Positions 17,938 through 27,071 of a DNA stretch of 64,000 bases are shown here, piece by piece. Source of the DNA: Aureimonas sp. AU20 (lineage in GTDB: Bacteria; Pseudomonadota; Alphaproteobacteria; Rhizobiales; Rhizobiaceae); assembly GCF_001442755.1 (NCBI RefSeq), contig NZ_CP006367.1, forward strand, positions 2,418,001-2,482,000. Reading direction: 5' to 3'. The stretch's first letter is position 1; each line of letters begins with the position of its first letter. The notes under the pieces are model-generated. The model was not told the DNA's origin and did no database searches. It saw nothing but the letters and a program-made list of their open reading frames with translations. Both the position numbers and the translations under genes were made by a program.

Positions 17938-18672
17938 ATGGATGGCTCGGACGTCCTGACGGTCGAGGAAACGCGCTTCTGGGTCCGCAAGGGCATGGGG
18001 CAGATCCTGTCCGCGCCAGCGTTGATTCTCGTCACCGCGCATCTGGGCTTCGCGGGTCTGGCGCGCGACGCCGGCATCAGCTGGTTCGAGGCCTCCTTCA
18101 TGGTCTTCACCATCTGGGCCCTACCGGCCAATCTCATTCTGCTCGGCGCCATCACCGCTGGCCTGTCGCTCGCGGCCGCGGCCGTCGCCATCGGGCTGTC
18201 TTCGCTGCGTCTGATGCCGATGGTGATCGCGCTGGTGCCGGAGATGCGGGCCGAGGGCACGCGCAAGCGCACGCTCCTCGTCCTGTCGCATTTCGTCGCC
18301 GTCACCGCCTGGGTCGTGGCGCGCGAGCGCTTCCCCACGGTGCCACGGCGCTATCGCACGGCCTATTTCGCGGGTTTTGGCGTGACGCTGACCGTCGTCA
18401 ACACGCTGGTCGTCGCCTTCGCCTTCAATCTCATGGGCCAGTTGCCGGCGCTAGTCACAGGCGCGCTGGCCTTTCTCACGCCGGTCTATTTCCTCACCTC
18501 GCTTTATGGCTCGGCGGGCGACCTCACCGGACGGCTGGCGCTGTTTCTCGGCATGGCGGCGATCGTGCCGGCCAATTGGCTGGCGCCCGATTTCGACATC
18601 CTTATCGCTGGAATAACTGCCGGCCTCGCGTCGCTGCTTGTCGGACGATTGGCGGAGGGGCGGCGGGCATGA
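17938..18672 (+). CDS. azlC: AzlC family branched-chain amino acid exporter, large subunit
   Basis: 244-residue membrane protein with six or more helices and the AzlC pattern: an early ISWFEASFMVFTIWALPANLILLG helix, then SSLRLMPMVIAL. With AzlD it exports branched-chain amino acids or analogues by proton-driven antiport. The stop overlaps the azlD start (ATGA). The pair is flanked by terminators or convergent genes, so it is probably a separate two-gene unit. Confidence 0.85.
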   Translation: MDGSDVLTVEETRFWVRKGMGQILSAPALILVTAHLGFAGLARDAGISWFEASFMVFTIWALPANLILLGAITAGLSLAAAAVAIGLSSLRLMPMVIALVPEMRAEGTRKRTLLVLSHFVAVTAWVVARERFPTVPRRYRTAYFAGFGVTLTVVNTLVVAFAFNLMGQLPALVTGALAFLTPVYFLTSLYGSAGDLTGRLALFLGMAAIVPANWLAPDFDILIAGITAGLASLLVGRLAEGRRA

Positions 18673-19040
18673 GCTGGCTCGATACCAGCTACAGGGCGCT
18701 TGTCGCGCCCTGGTGGCCGTTCCTGTTCATCCTTCTGGCAGGCTGGCTACCGACGGATGTCTGGCGCTGGCTCGGTGTCCTGTCGTCGGGTCGGATCGAC
18801 GAGAAGTCGACCCTGATCGTTGCTGCCCGCGCCATCGCGACGGGTCTGGTCGCCGCCGTGATCGGGCGCCTGCTCCTGTTTCCCGGCGGATCGCTGGCCA
18901 CGATCCCGGATTGGATTCGGATCGCGGCGCTGGCCGGCGGCTTCTGCGCCTATCTTTGGCTCGGCCGCCAAACGCTGGTCGCGATCCTCGTGGCCGAGAT
19001 CATTCTCCTCGGCGTTCCCTGGGCGATGGGACTTCTATAG
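18669..19040 (+). CDS. azlD: AzlD family protein, small subunit of branched-chain amino acid exporter
   Basis: 123-residue membrane protein with four hydrophobic helices and a short first loop (LPTDVWRWLGVL) typical of AzlD. It partners with the upstream AzlC, with which it shares a 4-nt overlap. It ends 3 bases before the convergent HIT gene. Confidence 0.83.
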   Translation: MSWLDTSYRALVAPWWPFLFILLAGWLPTDVWRWLGVLSSGRIDEKSTLIVAARAIATGLVAAVIGRLLLFPGGSLATIPDWIRIAALAGGFCAYLWLGRQTLVAILVAEIILLGVPWAMGLL

Positions 19041-19043
19041 CGC

Positions 19044-19469
19044 CTAAACGAGGTGTTGCCGGATCTGTTCGGCTTGTTCGGCCAGAACGGCCGGGTCCGC
19101 CATGCCCGAACTGCCATGCGGGCGCAGCGCCACGCCTTCGAAACGCGGGATAACGTGGACATGAAGGTGGAAGACGCTCTGTCCGCCCGCCGCCTCGTTG
19201 AACTGCATCACCGACACCCCGTCGGCTTCGAACGCCTGCTTCGCCGCACGTGCGAGCCGCGCCGTCGCGACTATGACCTCCTGCAGAACCACGTCGTCGG
19301 CATCGAGCAGATTTCGAGAGGGGGTCTTGGGGATCACGAGGCAATGGCCCTTGGACTGGGGCATGACGTCCATGATCGCGACGAGCTGGTCAGTCTCGAA
19401 GATCTTGGTGCTGGGAACCTCCCCACGCAGGATTTTCGCGAAGATGTTCGTGTCGTCGTACTGAGTCAT
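19044..19469 (-). CDS. HIT family nucleotide-binding hydrolase (HinT-like)
   Basis: 141-residue cytosolic histidine-triad protein. The signature HLHVHVIP puts the triad at H101, H103 and H105. The N-terminal NIFAKILRGEVPSTKIFE matches the family start. HinT-type enzymes hydrolyse AMP-lysine or other purine phosphoramidates. In related genomes it commonly sits downstream of clpA, as here apart from the intervening azlCD. Confidence 0.92.
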   Translation of the reverse strand: MTQYDDTNIFAKILRGEVPSTKIFETDQLVAIMDVMPQSKGHCLVIPKTPSRNLLDADDVVLQEVIVATARLARAAKQAFEADGVSVMQFNEAAGGQSVFHLHVHVIPRFEGVALRPHGSSGMADPAVLAEQAEQIRQHLV

Positions 19470-19526
19470 CAGAGGCCCGAATCCTGAATGCCGATGGGCC
19501 GATCATAGGCGACGGGCAGGGCAGGT

Positions 19527-20744
19527 CTAGGAGGGATCAAGCTCCATTCCATCAGACTTACGAAAGGGCGTGTGGTCGGAGAGGATATCGTGCATCCGCT
19601 CGACATCGCGGCGCTCGCGTTCGAGATAATCCTCGACGGCATGGCGAAGGCCGGGATGCTGAATGTAGTGGGCGGAATGGGTCGTAACCGGCTCATAGCC
19701 ACGCGCGAGCTTGTGTTCGCCCTGCGCACCGGCCTCCACCACCTCCAGCCCGTTCTCGATCGCATAGTCGATCGCTTGGTGGTAGCAGACCTCGAAATGC
19801 AGGAAGGGGTGGTCTTCGACGCATCCCCAGTAACGGCCGTAGACGCGCCCGGACCCTACGAGGTTGAGCGCCCCGGCGATGTAGCGGCCCTCTCGCTTCG
19901 CCATGACGAGCAGAACCTTGTCACCGAGGCGTTCGCCCAGTAGCGAAAAGAAGGCGCGGTTGAGATAAGGGCGCCCCCATTTGCGACTGCCCGTGTCCAT
20001 GTAGAAGCCGAAAAACGCGTCCCAGGCAGCTTCCGTCAGTGTTGCGCCGGTCAGCCGCTCGATCGTGATGCCGTTCGCCAAGGCATCGCGCCGCTCCTTG
20101 CGCAGCCCTTTGCGCTTGCGGGACGCCAGCGTTTCGAGAAAGGCCTCGTAGTCGGCATAGCCCCGATTGATGAAGTGGAACTGCTGATCGGTGCGATGCA
20201 GGAACTCGCCGTCCGATAATGCGGCGAGGTCGGGCTGCGTCAGGAACGTCGCGTGCGCCGACGAGACGCCCGTGGCCTTGACATAGCCTTTCACGGCTTG
20301 GCCCAGCGCATGGCGCAGAACCTCGGCGTCCGATCCGGCGCCGACCAGAAGGCGAGGGCCGGTGACCGGCGTGAACGGCACCGACAGTTGGAGCTTGGGA
20401 TAATAGCGACCGCCCGCGCGCTCGAACGCATCCGCCCAGCCTTGGTCGAACACGTATTCGCCCTGGCTATGGCTTTTGAGATAGCCGGGGGCGACGGCGA
20501 CAGTCCGTCCGGTTTCATCCGACAGGATCAGATGCTGCGGCAGCCAGCCGGCCTTGCGCCCGACGCTTTTGGACGCCTCGAGGCATTCGAGGAAGGCGTG
20601 GCTGAGGAAGGGGTTCAGCGAATGGGCGGGATCGACCAGCGCCAATCCATCCCACAAGGCTGGTTCGACATCCGAAACGCTCTCCACCACCCGGAGCGTC
20701 AGTTCGCCGGGGGTGGTGGATGGTTCCTGATCACAATCGTCCAT
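19527..20744 (-). CDS. GNAT-fold N-acetyltransferase of the DUF482 (peptidogalycan/FemAB-like) family
   Basis: 405-residue soluble protein. Typical DUF482 segments are seen: NPFLSHAFLECLEASKSVG, FDQGWADAFERAGGRYYPKL, a Lys/Arg-rich ASRKRKGLRKERRDA, and the C-terminal FEVCYHQAIDYAIENGLEVVEAGAQGEHK. The protein has a tandem GNAT/FemX-like architecture. No experimentally fixed substrate is known to me. It starts 23 bases downstream of the GDPD gene on the same strand. Confidence 0.85.
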   Translation of the reverse strand: MDDCDQEPSTTPGELTLRVVESVSDVEPALWDGLALVDPAHSLNPFLSHAFLECLEASKSVGRKAGWLPQHLILSDETGRTVAVAPGYLKSHSQGEYVFDQGWADAFERAGGRYYPKLQLSVPFTPVTGPRLLVGAGSDAEVLRHALGQAVKGYVKATGVSSAHATFLTQPDLAALSDGEFLHRTDQQFHFINRGYADYEAFLETLASRKRKGLRKERRDALANGITIERLTGATLTEAAWDAFFGFYMDTGSRKWGRPYLNRAFFSLLGERLGDKVLLVMAKREGRYIAGALNLVGSGRVYGRYWGCVEDHPFLHFEVCYHQAIDYAIENGLEVVEAGAQGEHKLARGYEPVTTHSAHYIQHPGLRHAVEDYLERERRDVERMHDILSDHTPFRKSDGMELDPS

Positions 20745-20767
20745 GTCGACCTCCTCGGTGAGAAAGG

Positions 20768-21484
20768 TCAGCGCGCTGGCGTGAACCCCTCGAACGTGAT
20801 CTGATCCGCGTGAAGCTCACTCTTTTGCGCCTCGGCCGGAGTGCGGATCGTCCAACTGATGACGGGCGCGCCGCGCTCACTTCGAACCCATTCCACGAAT
20901 GCGTTCGGAAGATGATGAACGTTATAGGACGTGAAGTCGCAGCGCCGCTCGAAAAGCGCGCGGTGCTCGGTCAGAACGTCCGGCCTGGTTCCCTCAGCCG
21001 TCAGGCCGATCGGGTAGGCGCCGCCGAAAGCATCCGTCTGGTGAAGCAGCCAAGCGTCGAAGGACATGAAGGCCAGCGGACCTTCATAGCCTGATGCGAC
21101 AGCCGCCACGGCTTCCGCGAAGCCTTGGTCCTCTGCCTCGCTCTCGCCCTTGAGTTCCACCACGAGAGGAACGCGGCCATCCACGAGACGCAGAAGGTCG
21201 GCCAAGGTCGGGATCGTATCGCTGGAGGAGCCGAACCGCAGCGTGGAGAGCTCCGCGGTCGAAAACTCTCGCAGCAAGGCGTCGCGCCCTGTCATGCGCC
21301 CGAGATGGCTGTCGTGAAACACGACCGGTACCTTGTCTGAGGAGAGGTGAACGTCGCACTCGATGGCAAAGCCACCGTCGATGGCGGCTTGGAAGGCCGA
21401 CATCGAGTTTTCGAAAACCGTCTGATTGCCGTCATGAAGACCGCGATGGGCGATCGGGCGATCCTTGAGCCAGTCAGTGTTCAT
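20768..21484 (-). CDS. Glycerophosphodiester phosphodiesterase
   Basis: 238-residue TIM-barrel GDPD enzyme, cytosolic (no signal peptide), like UgpQ. It hydrolyses glycerophosphodiesters to glycerol-3-phosphate and an alcohol. Catalytic and metal residues are present: H13-R14 (AHRG), E42 and D44 (IECDVHL), H57-D58 (VFHD), and E114 region (LVVELKG). It could recycle head groups from phospholipids such as the phosphatidylcholine this organism makes. Confidence 0.92.
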   Translation of the reverse strand: MNTDWLKDRPIAHRGLHDGNQTVFENSMSAFQAAIDGGFAIECDVHLSSDKVPVVFHDSHLGRMTGRDALLREFSTAELSTLRFGSSSDTIPTLADLLRLVDGRVPLVVELKGESEAEDQGFAEAVAAVASGYEGPLAFMSFDAWLLHQTDAFGGAYPIGLTAEGTRPDVLTEHRALFERRCDFTSYNVHHLPNAFVEWVRSERGAPVISWTIRTPAEAQKSELHADQITFEGFTPAR

Positions 21485-21498
21485 GGAGGGGCCTACGA

Positions 21499-21963
21499 TC
21501 AGGCGATCTCGAACAAAGCTTCGATCTCGACCGCCGCATCCATCGGCAGCGAGGGAACGCCCACGGCCGAACGGGCATGACGACCGCGATCGCCCAGGAT
21601 CTGCACGAGGAAGTCGGATGCACCGTTGGCCACCTTATGCTGCTCCGTGAAGCCCACCTCGCTGGCCACGAAGACGGTAAGCTTCAGGAGGCGGCCGATC
21701 GTCTCCAGATCGCCCAACGCGGCCTGGGCCTGCGCCAGGATGTTGATGGCGCAATGGCGCGCCGCAAGCTGGCCGTCCTCCAGCGCCACGCCGCCGCCGA
21801 GCTTTCCCGACACCGCGATCTTGCCATCGGCCAGCGGCAACTGGCCTGAGGTCTGGAGCAGGTTGCCAAAGCGGACCCAAGGCACATAATTGGCCGCCGG
21901 GGCGGCCGCCTGGGGCAACTGGATACCGGCGTCGGCCAAGCGGCTGCTGATCGTGCTGCTCAT
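21499..21963 (-). CDS. RidA family protein (reactive intermediate deaminase-like)
   Basis: 154-residue YjgF/YER057c/UK114 family protein of the longer subgroup. The core strands are present (FGNLLQTSGQLPL; GRLLKLTVFVAS; HARSAVGVPSLPMDAAVEIEALFEIA). RidA hydrolyses 2-aminoacrylate-type enamines, but many longer homologues lack this activity. The key Arg is present in the ARSAVGV segment. It lies upstream of the GDPD gene, 14 bases apart. Confidence 0.88.
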   Translation of the reverse strand: MSSTISSRLADAGIQLPQAAAPAANYVPWVRFGNLLQTSGQLPLADGKIAVSGKLGGGVALEDGQLAARHCAINILAQAQAALGDLETIGRLLKLTVFVASEVGFTEQHKVANGASDFLVQILGDRGRHARSAVGVPSLPMDAAVEIEALFEIA

Positions 21964-22060
21964 GCGAATCCTCGTGGGTTAACTGGTCGAGCGACCGCTA
22001 GCAGGTTTTGCCTCGGCCTTCGAGAGTGGCCCGGGCGATCACAGGGAAAGTTGGATCATC

Positions 22061-22867
22061 ATGCGGCTTCGTCATCTGGCCTTTTGCGCCTTGCTTTCAA
22101 CGCTGGGCGTCGCTTGCGCCGAAGCCGCGAGCCTCGTGCCGCAGGAAGCCGTCTATGACCTGACGCTCGATCAGCCCGGCTCAGGGGTCAACGGCGCAGA
22201 GGGGCGGATCGCGCTGCAACTCAAGAACGACACCTGCGAGGCGATGAGCCTCGACTATCGCTTCGTGGTCCGGTTTCAGGAGGACACAGAGCTGACCGTG
22301 ACCGATCAGCATACGCTGTCCAAAGAATCGCGGGACGGGCGCCGCTTCGAGTTCGAAACGCGCACGACGATCGACGGCGCGCCGCAGGAAGCGGTGAAGG
22401 GCAAGGCCGTGACCGAGGGCGAGAAGACGCGCATCGACTACGAACTGCCCGTCGTCCGCCAAACCGAGATCGAAAAGGCCGCCTTTCCGCTGAACCACAC
22501 GGCCGAGATCATCGAGCAAGCCAAGGCCGGCCAGCGCATCTTCGAAACCCGTCTCTTCGATGGCGACAACGAGGCCGAGAAGGACCTGACCACCACCGTG
22601 ATCATCGCGCCGACGAGTGCCAAGCCGACCGAGCGCACGGTGGACTCGATCGAAAAGCGGCTCGAAGGGATTCGCTCCTGGATGATCGTCGAGTCCTATT
22701 ACAACAGCGACAGCGACCGGGACGGTTTGCCGATCTTCGAAACCCGGTATCGCCTGTATGAGAACGGCGTGTCGGACGAGCTGAAGATGAACTTCGGCGC
22801 CTATACGCTAAAGGGTCGCCTGTCGCATCTGGAGCTGCTGCCGGACGAGTGCGGCAAGCGTCCCTAA
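22061..22867 (+). CDS. eipB: EipB family periplasmic envelope-integrity protein (DUF1849)
   Basis: 268-residue exported protein. A signal peptide ends near residue 22 (AEAAS). The mature part is beta-rich, with VPQEAVYDLTLDQPGSGVNG and YRFVVRFQEDTELTVTDQHT. Two mature-chain cysteines, C59 (NDTCEAM) and C264 (PDECGKRP), match the disulphide pair known in Brucella EipB. EipB is needed for envelope stability and virulence in Brucella. It lies upstream of rpsB in the same orientation. Confidence 0.88.
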   Translation: MRLRHLAFCALLSTLGVACAEAASLVPQEAVYDLTLDQPGSGVNGAEGRIALQLKNDTCEAMSLDYRFVVRFQEDTELTVTDQHTLSKESRDGRRFEFETRTTIDGAPQEAVKGKAVTEGEKTRIDYELPVVRQTEIEKAAFPLNHTAEIIEQAKAGQRIFETRLFDGDNEAEKDLTTTVIIAPTSAKPTERTVDSIEKRLEGIRSWMIVESYYNSDSDRDGLPIFETRYRLYENGVSDELKMNFGAYTLKGRLSHLELLPDECGKRP

Positions 22868-22880
22868 GCGGGTTTTGAGG

Positions 22881-22899
22881 CGCCCTCTGGCGAAGGGCG
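22881..22899 (+). terminator. Possible eipB terminator hairpin
   Basis: CGCCCT and AGGGCG form a 6-bp stem with a 7-base loop 13 bases after the eipB stop. No T-run follows, so this is a weak call. Confidence 0.35.
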
Positions 22900-22914
22900 T
22901 CGATCCCTCCTATC

Positions 22915-22943
22915 TTGCTCCAGTTGGCGGGATGGTGTATGCG
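22915..22943 (+). promoter_or_regulatory. Candidate rpsB-tsf promoter
   Basis: TTGCTC and TATGCG are separated by 17 bases, about 120 bases before rpsB. This would leave a long leader, as is common for ribosomal protein operons. The match to consensus is only moderate. Confidence 0.35.
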
Positions 22944-23065
22944 CCCGCCTATTCCACACACGGATTATGAGGATCCGGGATTTCGAATCCCTTTGGTTCT
23001 CGCCGGTGGCAGGTCGCCTGATCTGCTTCTGTCCGTGGAGGTTCAACCGGTCAAAGGACATTCTA

Positions 23066-23857
23066 ATGGCTCTGCCTGACTATTCCATGCGTCAGCTCCT
23101 CGAAGCTGGCGTCCACTTCGGACACCAGACCCATCGCTGGAACCCGAAGATGGCGCCCTACATCTTCGGTGCGCGCAACAACATCCACATCATCGACCTC
23201 GCGCAGACGGTTCCGCTTCTGCACAAGGCGCTGCAGTCCGTGTCCGACACGGTCTCGCGCGGCGGTCGCGTGCTCTTCGTCGGCACCAAGCGCCAGGCGT
23301 CCGAGATCATCGCCGACGCGGCGAACCGCTCGGCCCAGTATTACGTCAACGCCCGCTGGCTCGGCGGCATGCTGACGAACTGGAAGACGATCTCGAACTC
23401 GATCCAGCGTCTTCGCAAGCTCGACGAGCTCCTGTCGGGTGAGGCCCAGGGCTTCACCAAGAAGGAGCGTCTCAACCTGCAGCGCGAGCGCGACAAGCTC
23501 GACCGCGCTTTGGGCGGCATCAAGGACATGGGCGGCGTGCCGGACATGATCTTTATCATTGACACCAACAAGGAGTCGATCGCGATCGAAGAGGCCAAGC
23601 GCCTCGGCATTCCGGTCGTCGCCGTGGTCGATTCGAACTGCGATCCCTCGCGCATCGATTACCCGATCCCGGGCAATGACGACGCCGCGCGCGCCATCAC
23701 CCTCTATTGCGACCTGATCGCCCGCGCCGCCGTCGACGGCATCGCGCGCCAGCAGGGCTCGATGGGCGTGGACATCGGCGCGATGGAAGAGGCTCCGATC
23801 GAGCCCGCGCTCGAAGGCGAAGCGACGGACGAGACCGAAGCGTCCGCCGCGGCCTGA
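23066..23857 (+). CDS. rpsB: 30S ribosomal protein S2
   Basis: 263-residue small-subunit protein. The family N-terminus ([22 protein letters not shown]) and the signature [12 protein letters not shown] with [14 protein letters not shown] are clear. An acidic C-terminal tail of about 25 residues is common in alphaproteobacteria. It is the first gene of the rpsB-tsf-pyrH-frr cluster. An intrinsic-terminator-like hairpin separates it from tsf. Confidence 0.98.
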   Translation: MALPDYSMRQLLEAGVHFGHQTHRWNPKMAPYIFGARNNIHIIDLAQTVPLLHKALQSVSDTVSRGGRVLFVGTKRQASEIIADAANRSAQYYVNARWLGGMLTNWKTISNSIQRLRKLDELLSGEAQGFTKKERLNLQRERDKLDRALGGIKDMGGVPDMIFIIDTNKESIAIEEAKRLGIPVVAVVDSNCDPSRIDYPIPGNDDAARAITLYCDLIARAAVDGIARQQGSMGVDIGAMEEAPIEPALEGEATDETEASAAA

Positions 23858-23907
23858 TCGCTCGCAACCTAGCATGCCGGCGGCGCCGCAGCGTCGCCGA
23901 CCCTAAC

Positions 23908-23946
23908 GGCGCACCCTTCCTCAAAGGTTCGGTGCGCCAATTTTTT
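23908..23946 (+). terminator. Intrinsic terminator or attenuator between rpsB and tsf
   Basis: Perfect 8-bp stem GGCGCACC/GGTGCGCC with a 15-base loop, followed by AATTTTTT. It lies 51 bases after the rpsB stop and 18 bases before tsf, so it probably lowers rather than stops tsf transcription. Confidence 0.8.
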
Positions 23947-23963
23947 AAGACAGAGGCCAATTC

Positions 23964-24890
23964 ATGACGATCTCCGCTTCGATGGTGAAGGACCTGCGCG
24001 AGAAGACCGGCGCGGGTATGATGGACTGCAAGACCGCGCTGGCCGAGACCAATGGCGACATGGAGGCCGCGATCGACTGGCTTCGCGCCAAGGGTATCGC
24101 CAAGGCCGACAAGAAGTCGGGCCGCACGGCTGCCGAGGGTCTGGTCGGCGTCGCCGCCGGCGAGAACAAGGCCGTCGTCGTCGAGGTCAACTCTGAGACC
24201 GACTTCGTCGCTCGCAACGAGGCCTTCCAGACGCTCGTTCGTGACATCGCCAACGTCGCGCTCACCACGGATGGCTCGATCGACGCGGTCGCCGCCGTGA
24301 CCTATCCCGCCAGCGGCAAGCCGGTTTCGGACACGATCAAGGACGCGATCGCCACGATCGGCGAGAATATGAGCCTGCGTCGCTCCGTTCAGCTGACCGT
24401 GTCAAACGGCATCGTCGCGACCTATGTCCACAATCAGGTCGCCGAAGGCCTGGGCAAGATGGGCGTTCTCGTCGCGATCGAGTCGGACGGCGACAAGGCC
24501 ATTCTCGGCGCCTTCGGCCGTCAGGTGGCCATGCACGTTGCGGCCACGAGCCCGCTCTCGCTGACCGAGACCGAGATCGATCCGGCAACGGTCGAGCGCG
24601 AAAAGGCCGTGTTCTCCGAACAGGCCCGCCAGTCGGGCAAGCCGGACAACATCATCGAGAAGATGGTCGAAGGCCGCCTGCGCAAGTTCTACGAGGAAGT
24701 CGTGCTGACCAAGCAGGCCTTCGTCATCAATCCCGACCTCACGGTCGAGAAGGCGCTCGAGGCCGCCGCGAAGGAAGCGGGCGCACCGGCCAAGATCACC
24801 GGTTTCGTCCGCTTCGCTCTCGGCGAAGGCATCGAGCGCGAGCAGAGCGACTTCGCGGCCGAAGTCGCGGCGGCTGCCGGCAAGAAATAA
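23964..24890 (+). CDS. tsf: Elongation factor Ts
   Basis: 308-residue guanine-nucleotide exchange factor for EF-Tu. The UBA-like N-terminus has [20 protein letters not shown], followed by the TDFVARNE exchange motif ([11 protein letters not shown]), the core domains and the dimerisation region, ending in [20 protein letters not shown]. Length is normal. Confidence 0.98.
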   Translation: MTISASMVKDLREKTGAGMMDCKTALAETNGDMEAAIDWLRAKGIAKADKKSGRTAAEGLVGVAAGENKAVVVEVNSETDFVARNEAFQTLVRDIANVALTTDGSIDAVAAVTYPASGKPVSDTIKDAIATIGENMSLRRSVQLTVSNGIVATYVHNQVAEGLGKMGVLVAIESDGDKAILGAFGRQVAMHVAATSPLSLTETEIDPATVEREKAVFSEQARQSGKPDNIIEKMVEGRLRKFYEEVVLTKQAFVINPDLTVEKALEAAAKEAGAPAKITGFVRFALGEGIEREQSDFAAEVAAAAGKK

Positions 24891-24926
24891 GCCCGAACGA
24901 CTTATCGTTCGTCGGAGCTATATTCG

Positions 24927-24953
24927 GGGCGTCCGCTTGAGAAGCGGGCGCCC
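24927..24953 (+). other. Strong hairpin between tsf and pyrH
   Basis: A 12-bp stem (GGGCGTCCGCTT with AAGCGGGCGCCC, one G-T pair) with a 3-base loop. A second small hairpin, CGAACGA/TCGTTCG at 24894-24911, precedes it. No T-run follows. It may be an mRNA processing or stability element in the pyrH leader, or a weak terminator. Confidence 0.55.
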
Positions 24954-24993
24954 TTCCTGTATCGCAGGCCGGCACCAAAATCGGGAAACTTGC

Positions 24994-25707
24994 ATGACCG
25001 TCCGTTTCAAGCGCGTTCTTCTGAAGGTTTCGGGCGAGGCGCTGATGGGGAGGCAAGGCTTCGGCATCGACGTTGCCGTGGCCGATCGCATCGCCGGCGA
25101 CATTCGCGAAGCGCGCGACCTCGGCGTCGAGATCTCCGTGGTGATCGGCGGCGGCAATATCTTTCGCGGCGTCGCCGTGGCCTCCAAGGGCGGCGATCGC
25201 GTGACCGGCGATCACATGGGCATGCTGGCTACCGTCATCAACGCGCTGGCGCTTCGCACCTCGCTGACCAAGCTCGGCATAGACGCGATCGTTCTTTCGG
25301 CGATCGCCATGCCGGAAATCTGCGAAAGCTTCTCCCAGCGCGCGGCGTTGGCCCATGCCGATCGCGGACGCGTCGTCATCTTCGCCGGTGGCACCGGCAA
25401 CCCGTTCTTCACGACGGATTCGGCCGCCGCGCTGCGCGCCGCCGAGATGGGCGCCCATGCGCTCTTCAAGGGCACGCAGGTCGACGGCATCTATTCCGCC
25501 GATCCCAAGCTCGTTCCCGATGCGACGCGCTTCGATCAGCTGACGCATGACGAGGTGCTGAACAAGGGTCTGGCGGTCATGGACGTGACCGCCGTGGCCC
25601 TGGCACGCGAGAACCATATTCCCATCGTGGTGTTCTCGATCCACGAGCAGGGCGAGTTCGGTCGAATCCTGTCGGGCGGCGGCCGCTCGACCATCGTTTC
25701 CGACTGA
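24994..25707 (+). CDS. pyrH: UMP kinase (uridylate kinase)
   Basis: 237-residue bacterial UMP kinase of the amino-acid-kinase fold: UMP + ATP to UDP + ADP. The family motifs are KRVLLKVSGEALMG, VVIGGGNIFRG, the GTGNPFFTTDSAAALRA nucleotide motif, and KGTQVDGIYSADP. The start is the ATG directly before TVRFKR; longer in-frame versions lack family similarity. Confidence 0.97.
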   Translation: MTVRFKRVLLKVSGEALMGRQGFGIDVAVADRIAGDIREARDLGVEISVVIGGGNIFRGVAVASKGGDRVTGDHMGMLATVINALALRTSLTKLGIDAIVLSAIAMPEICESFSQRAALAHADRGRVVIFAGGTGNPFFTTDSAAALRAAEMGAHALFKGTQVDGIYSADPKLVPDATRFDQLTHDEVLNKGLAVMDVTAVALARENHIPIVVFSIHEQGEFGRILSGGGRSTIVSD

Positions 25708-25740
25708 CTCAACTCAGCACGAACTTTTAGAGGAATTTTC

Positions 25741-26298
25741 ATGGCCGGTCCGGATCTGAACGAACTGAAGCGTCGCATGGATGGCGCGGTGACCTCCTTC
25801 CGGGGAGACCTTGCAGGCCTGCGCACAGGCCGGGCCTCAGCCAACCTCCTGGACCCGATCGTGGTCTCCGCCTACGGCTCGCAGATGCCGCTCAATCAGG
25901 TCGCCAACGTTACGGTGCCCGAGCCGCGCATGGTTGCCGTGTCCGTGTGGGACAAGGGAATGGTCGGCGCCGTGGAGCGTGCGATCCGCGAGAGCAGTCT
26001 CGGCCTCAACCCCATCACCGACGGTTCGACCCTTCGCATCCCCCTGCCGGAGCTGAACGAGCAGCGCCGCAAGGAACTTGCCAAGGTCGCCCACACCTAT
26101 GCCGAGAGCGCCCGTGTAGCCGCTCGCCACGTGCGCCGGGATGGGATGGAGACCTTGAAAAAGGCAGAAAAAGACGGTGACGTGAGCCAGGACGACAGCC
26201 GCGTCATGGCAGATCGAATCCAGAAAATGACCGACGAGACGATCACCGAGATTGATAAGTCGCTTTCCGTCAAGGAAGCCGAAATCATGCAGGTCTAG
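25741..26298 (+). CDS. frr: Ribosome recycling factor
   Basis: 185-residue tRNA-mimicking factor that splits post-termination ribosomes together with EF-G. Full-length, with [17 protein letters not shown], the [14 protein letters not shown] segment and the long C-terminal helix ([21 protein letters not shown]). A Shine-Dalgarno GAGGAA lies just upstream. It is directly downstream of pyrH, as usual. Confidence 0.98.
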   Translation: MAGPDLNELKRRMDGAVTSFRGDLAGLRTGRASANLLDPIVVSAYGSQMPLNQVANVTVPEPRMVAVSVWDKGMVGAVERAIRESSLGLNPITDGSTLRIPLPELNEQRRKELAKVAHTYAESARVAARHVRRDGMETLKKAEKDGDVSQDDSRVMADRIQKMTDETITEIDKSLSVKEAEIMQV

Positions 26299-26342
26299 TC
26301 TTTCTCCAATTCAGGGTCACAAGCGGAAAGGCGGAGAACGCG

Positions 26343-27068
26343 GTGGAACAGGTGCGTCAGCCCGAACACGTCGCCATCATCATGGATGGCAATGGGCGCT
26401 GGGCGAAGGCGCGCGGTCTGCCGCGCACCTTGGGGCACCGGCGAGGTGTGGAAGCCGTTCGCGAGGCCGTTCGTACGGCCCGGGAGCTCGGAATCCGCTA
26501 CCTCACGCTCTTCGCTTTCTCCTCGGAGAACTGGAAGCGGCCGGTGGAGGAGGTGGGCGAACTGCTGCGCCTTCTCAAGTTCTTTATCCGGCGCGATCTG
26601 GCCGAACTCCACCGCGAAGGTGTCCGGGTGCGGGTCATTGGCGAACGCGAGAACTTGCCGCGCGACATCCGGGGGCTTTTGGAAGAAGCGGAGACACTGA
26701 CGATCGGCAACGATCGCAATACGCTGATCATCGCCTTCAACTATGGGGCGAGGGATGAGATGGCCCGCGCGATGCGCCGCATCGCCGTGAAACTGGGGAC
26801 GGGCGAGTTGACGGCGGAATCCATCTCGCCGGACGTCGTGGACCAGCATCTCGATACGGCAGGCATTCCCGACCCGGACCTGATCATTCGAACGAGCGGC
26901 GAGCTGCGCTTGAGCAACTTCCTCCTGTGGCAGGCCGCCTACTCCGAGTTCGCCTTCCTGCCCTGCCTGTGGCCCGATTTCGACCGCGCGGCCTTCACCG
27001 CCGCCGTTCAGGACTTCGCGATGAGGGACCGCCGTTTCGGCGGCGTCTCGCGCGAAATTGCTTCCTGA
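26343..27068 (+). CDS. uppS: Isoprenyl (undecaprenyl) diphosphate synthase
   Basis: 241-residue cis-prenyltransferase that makes the C55 carrier for peptidoglycan and LPS sugars. The catalytic aspartate D15 is in [14 protein letters not shown]. Further signatures are [11 protein letters not shown] and the C-terminal [19 protein letters not shown]. The start is GTG with GGCGGAGAAC upstream. Together with cdsA it begins the lipid-envelope part of the cluster. Confidence 0.97.
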   Translation: MEQVRQPEHVAIIMDGNGRWAKARGLPRTLGHRRGVEAVREAVRTARELGIRYLTLFAFSSENWKRPVEEVGELLRLLKFFIRRDLAELHREGVRVRVIGERENLPRDIRGLLEEAETLTIGNDRNTLIIAFNYGARDEMARAMRRIAVKLGTGELTAESISPDVVDQHLDTAGIPDPDLIIRTSGELRLSNFLLWQAAYSEFAFLPCLWPDFDRAAFTAAVQDFAMRDRRFGGVSREIAS

Positions 27069-27071
27069 CGC

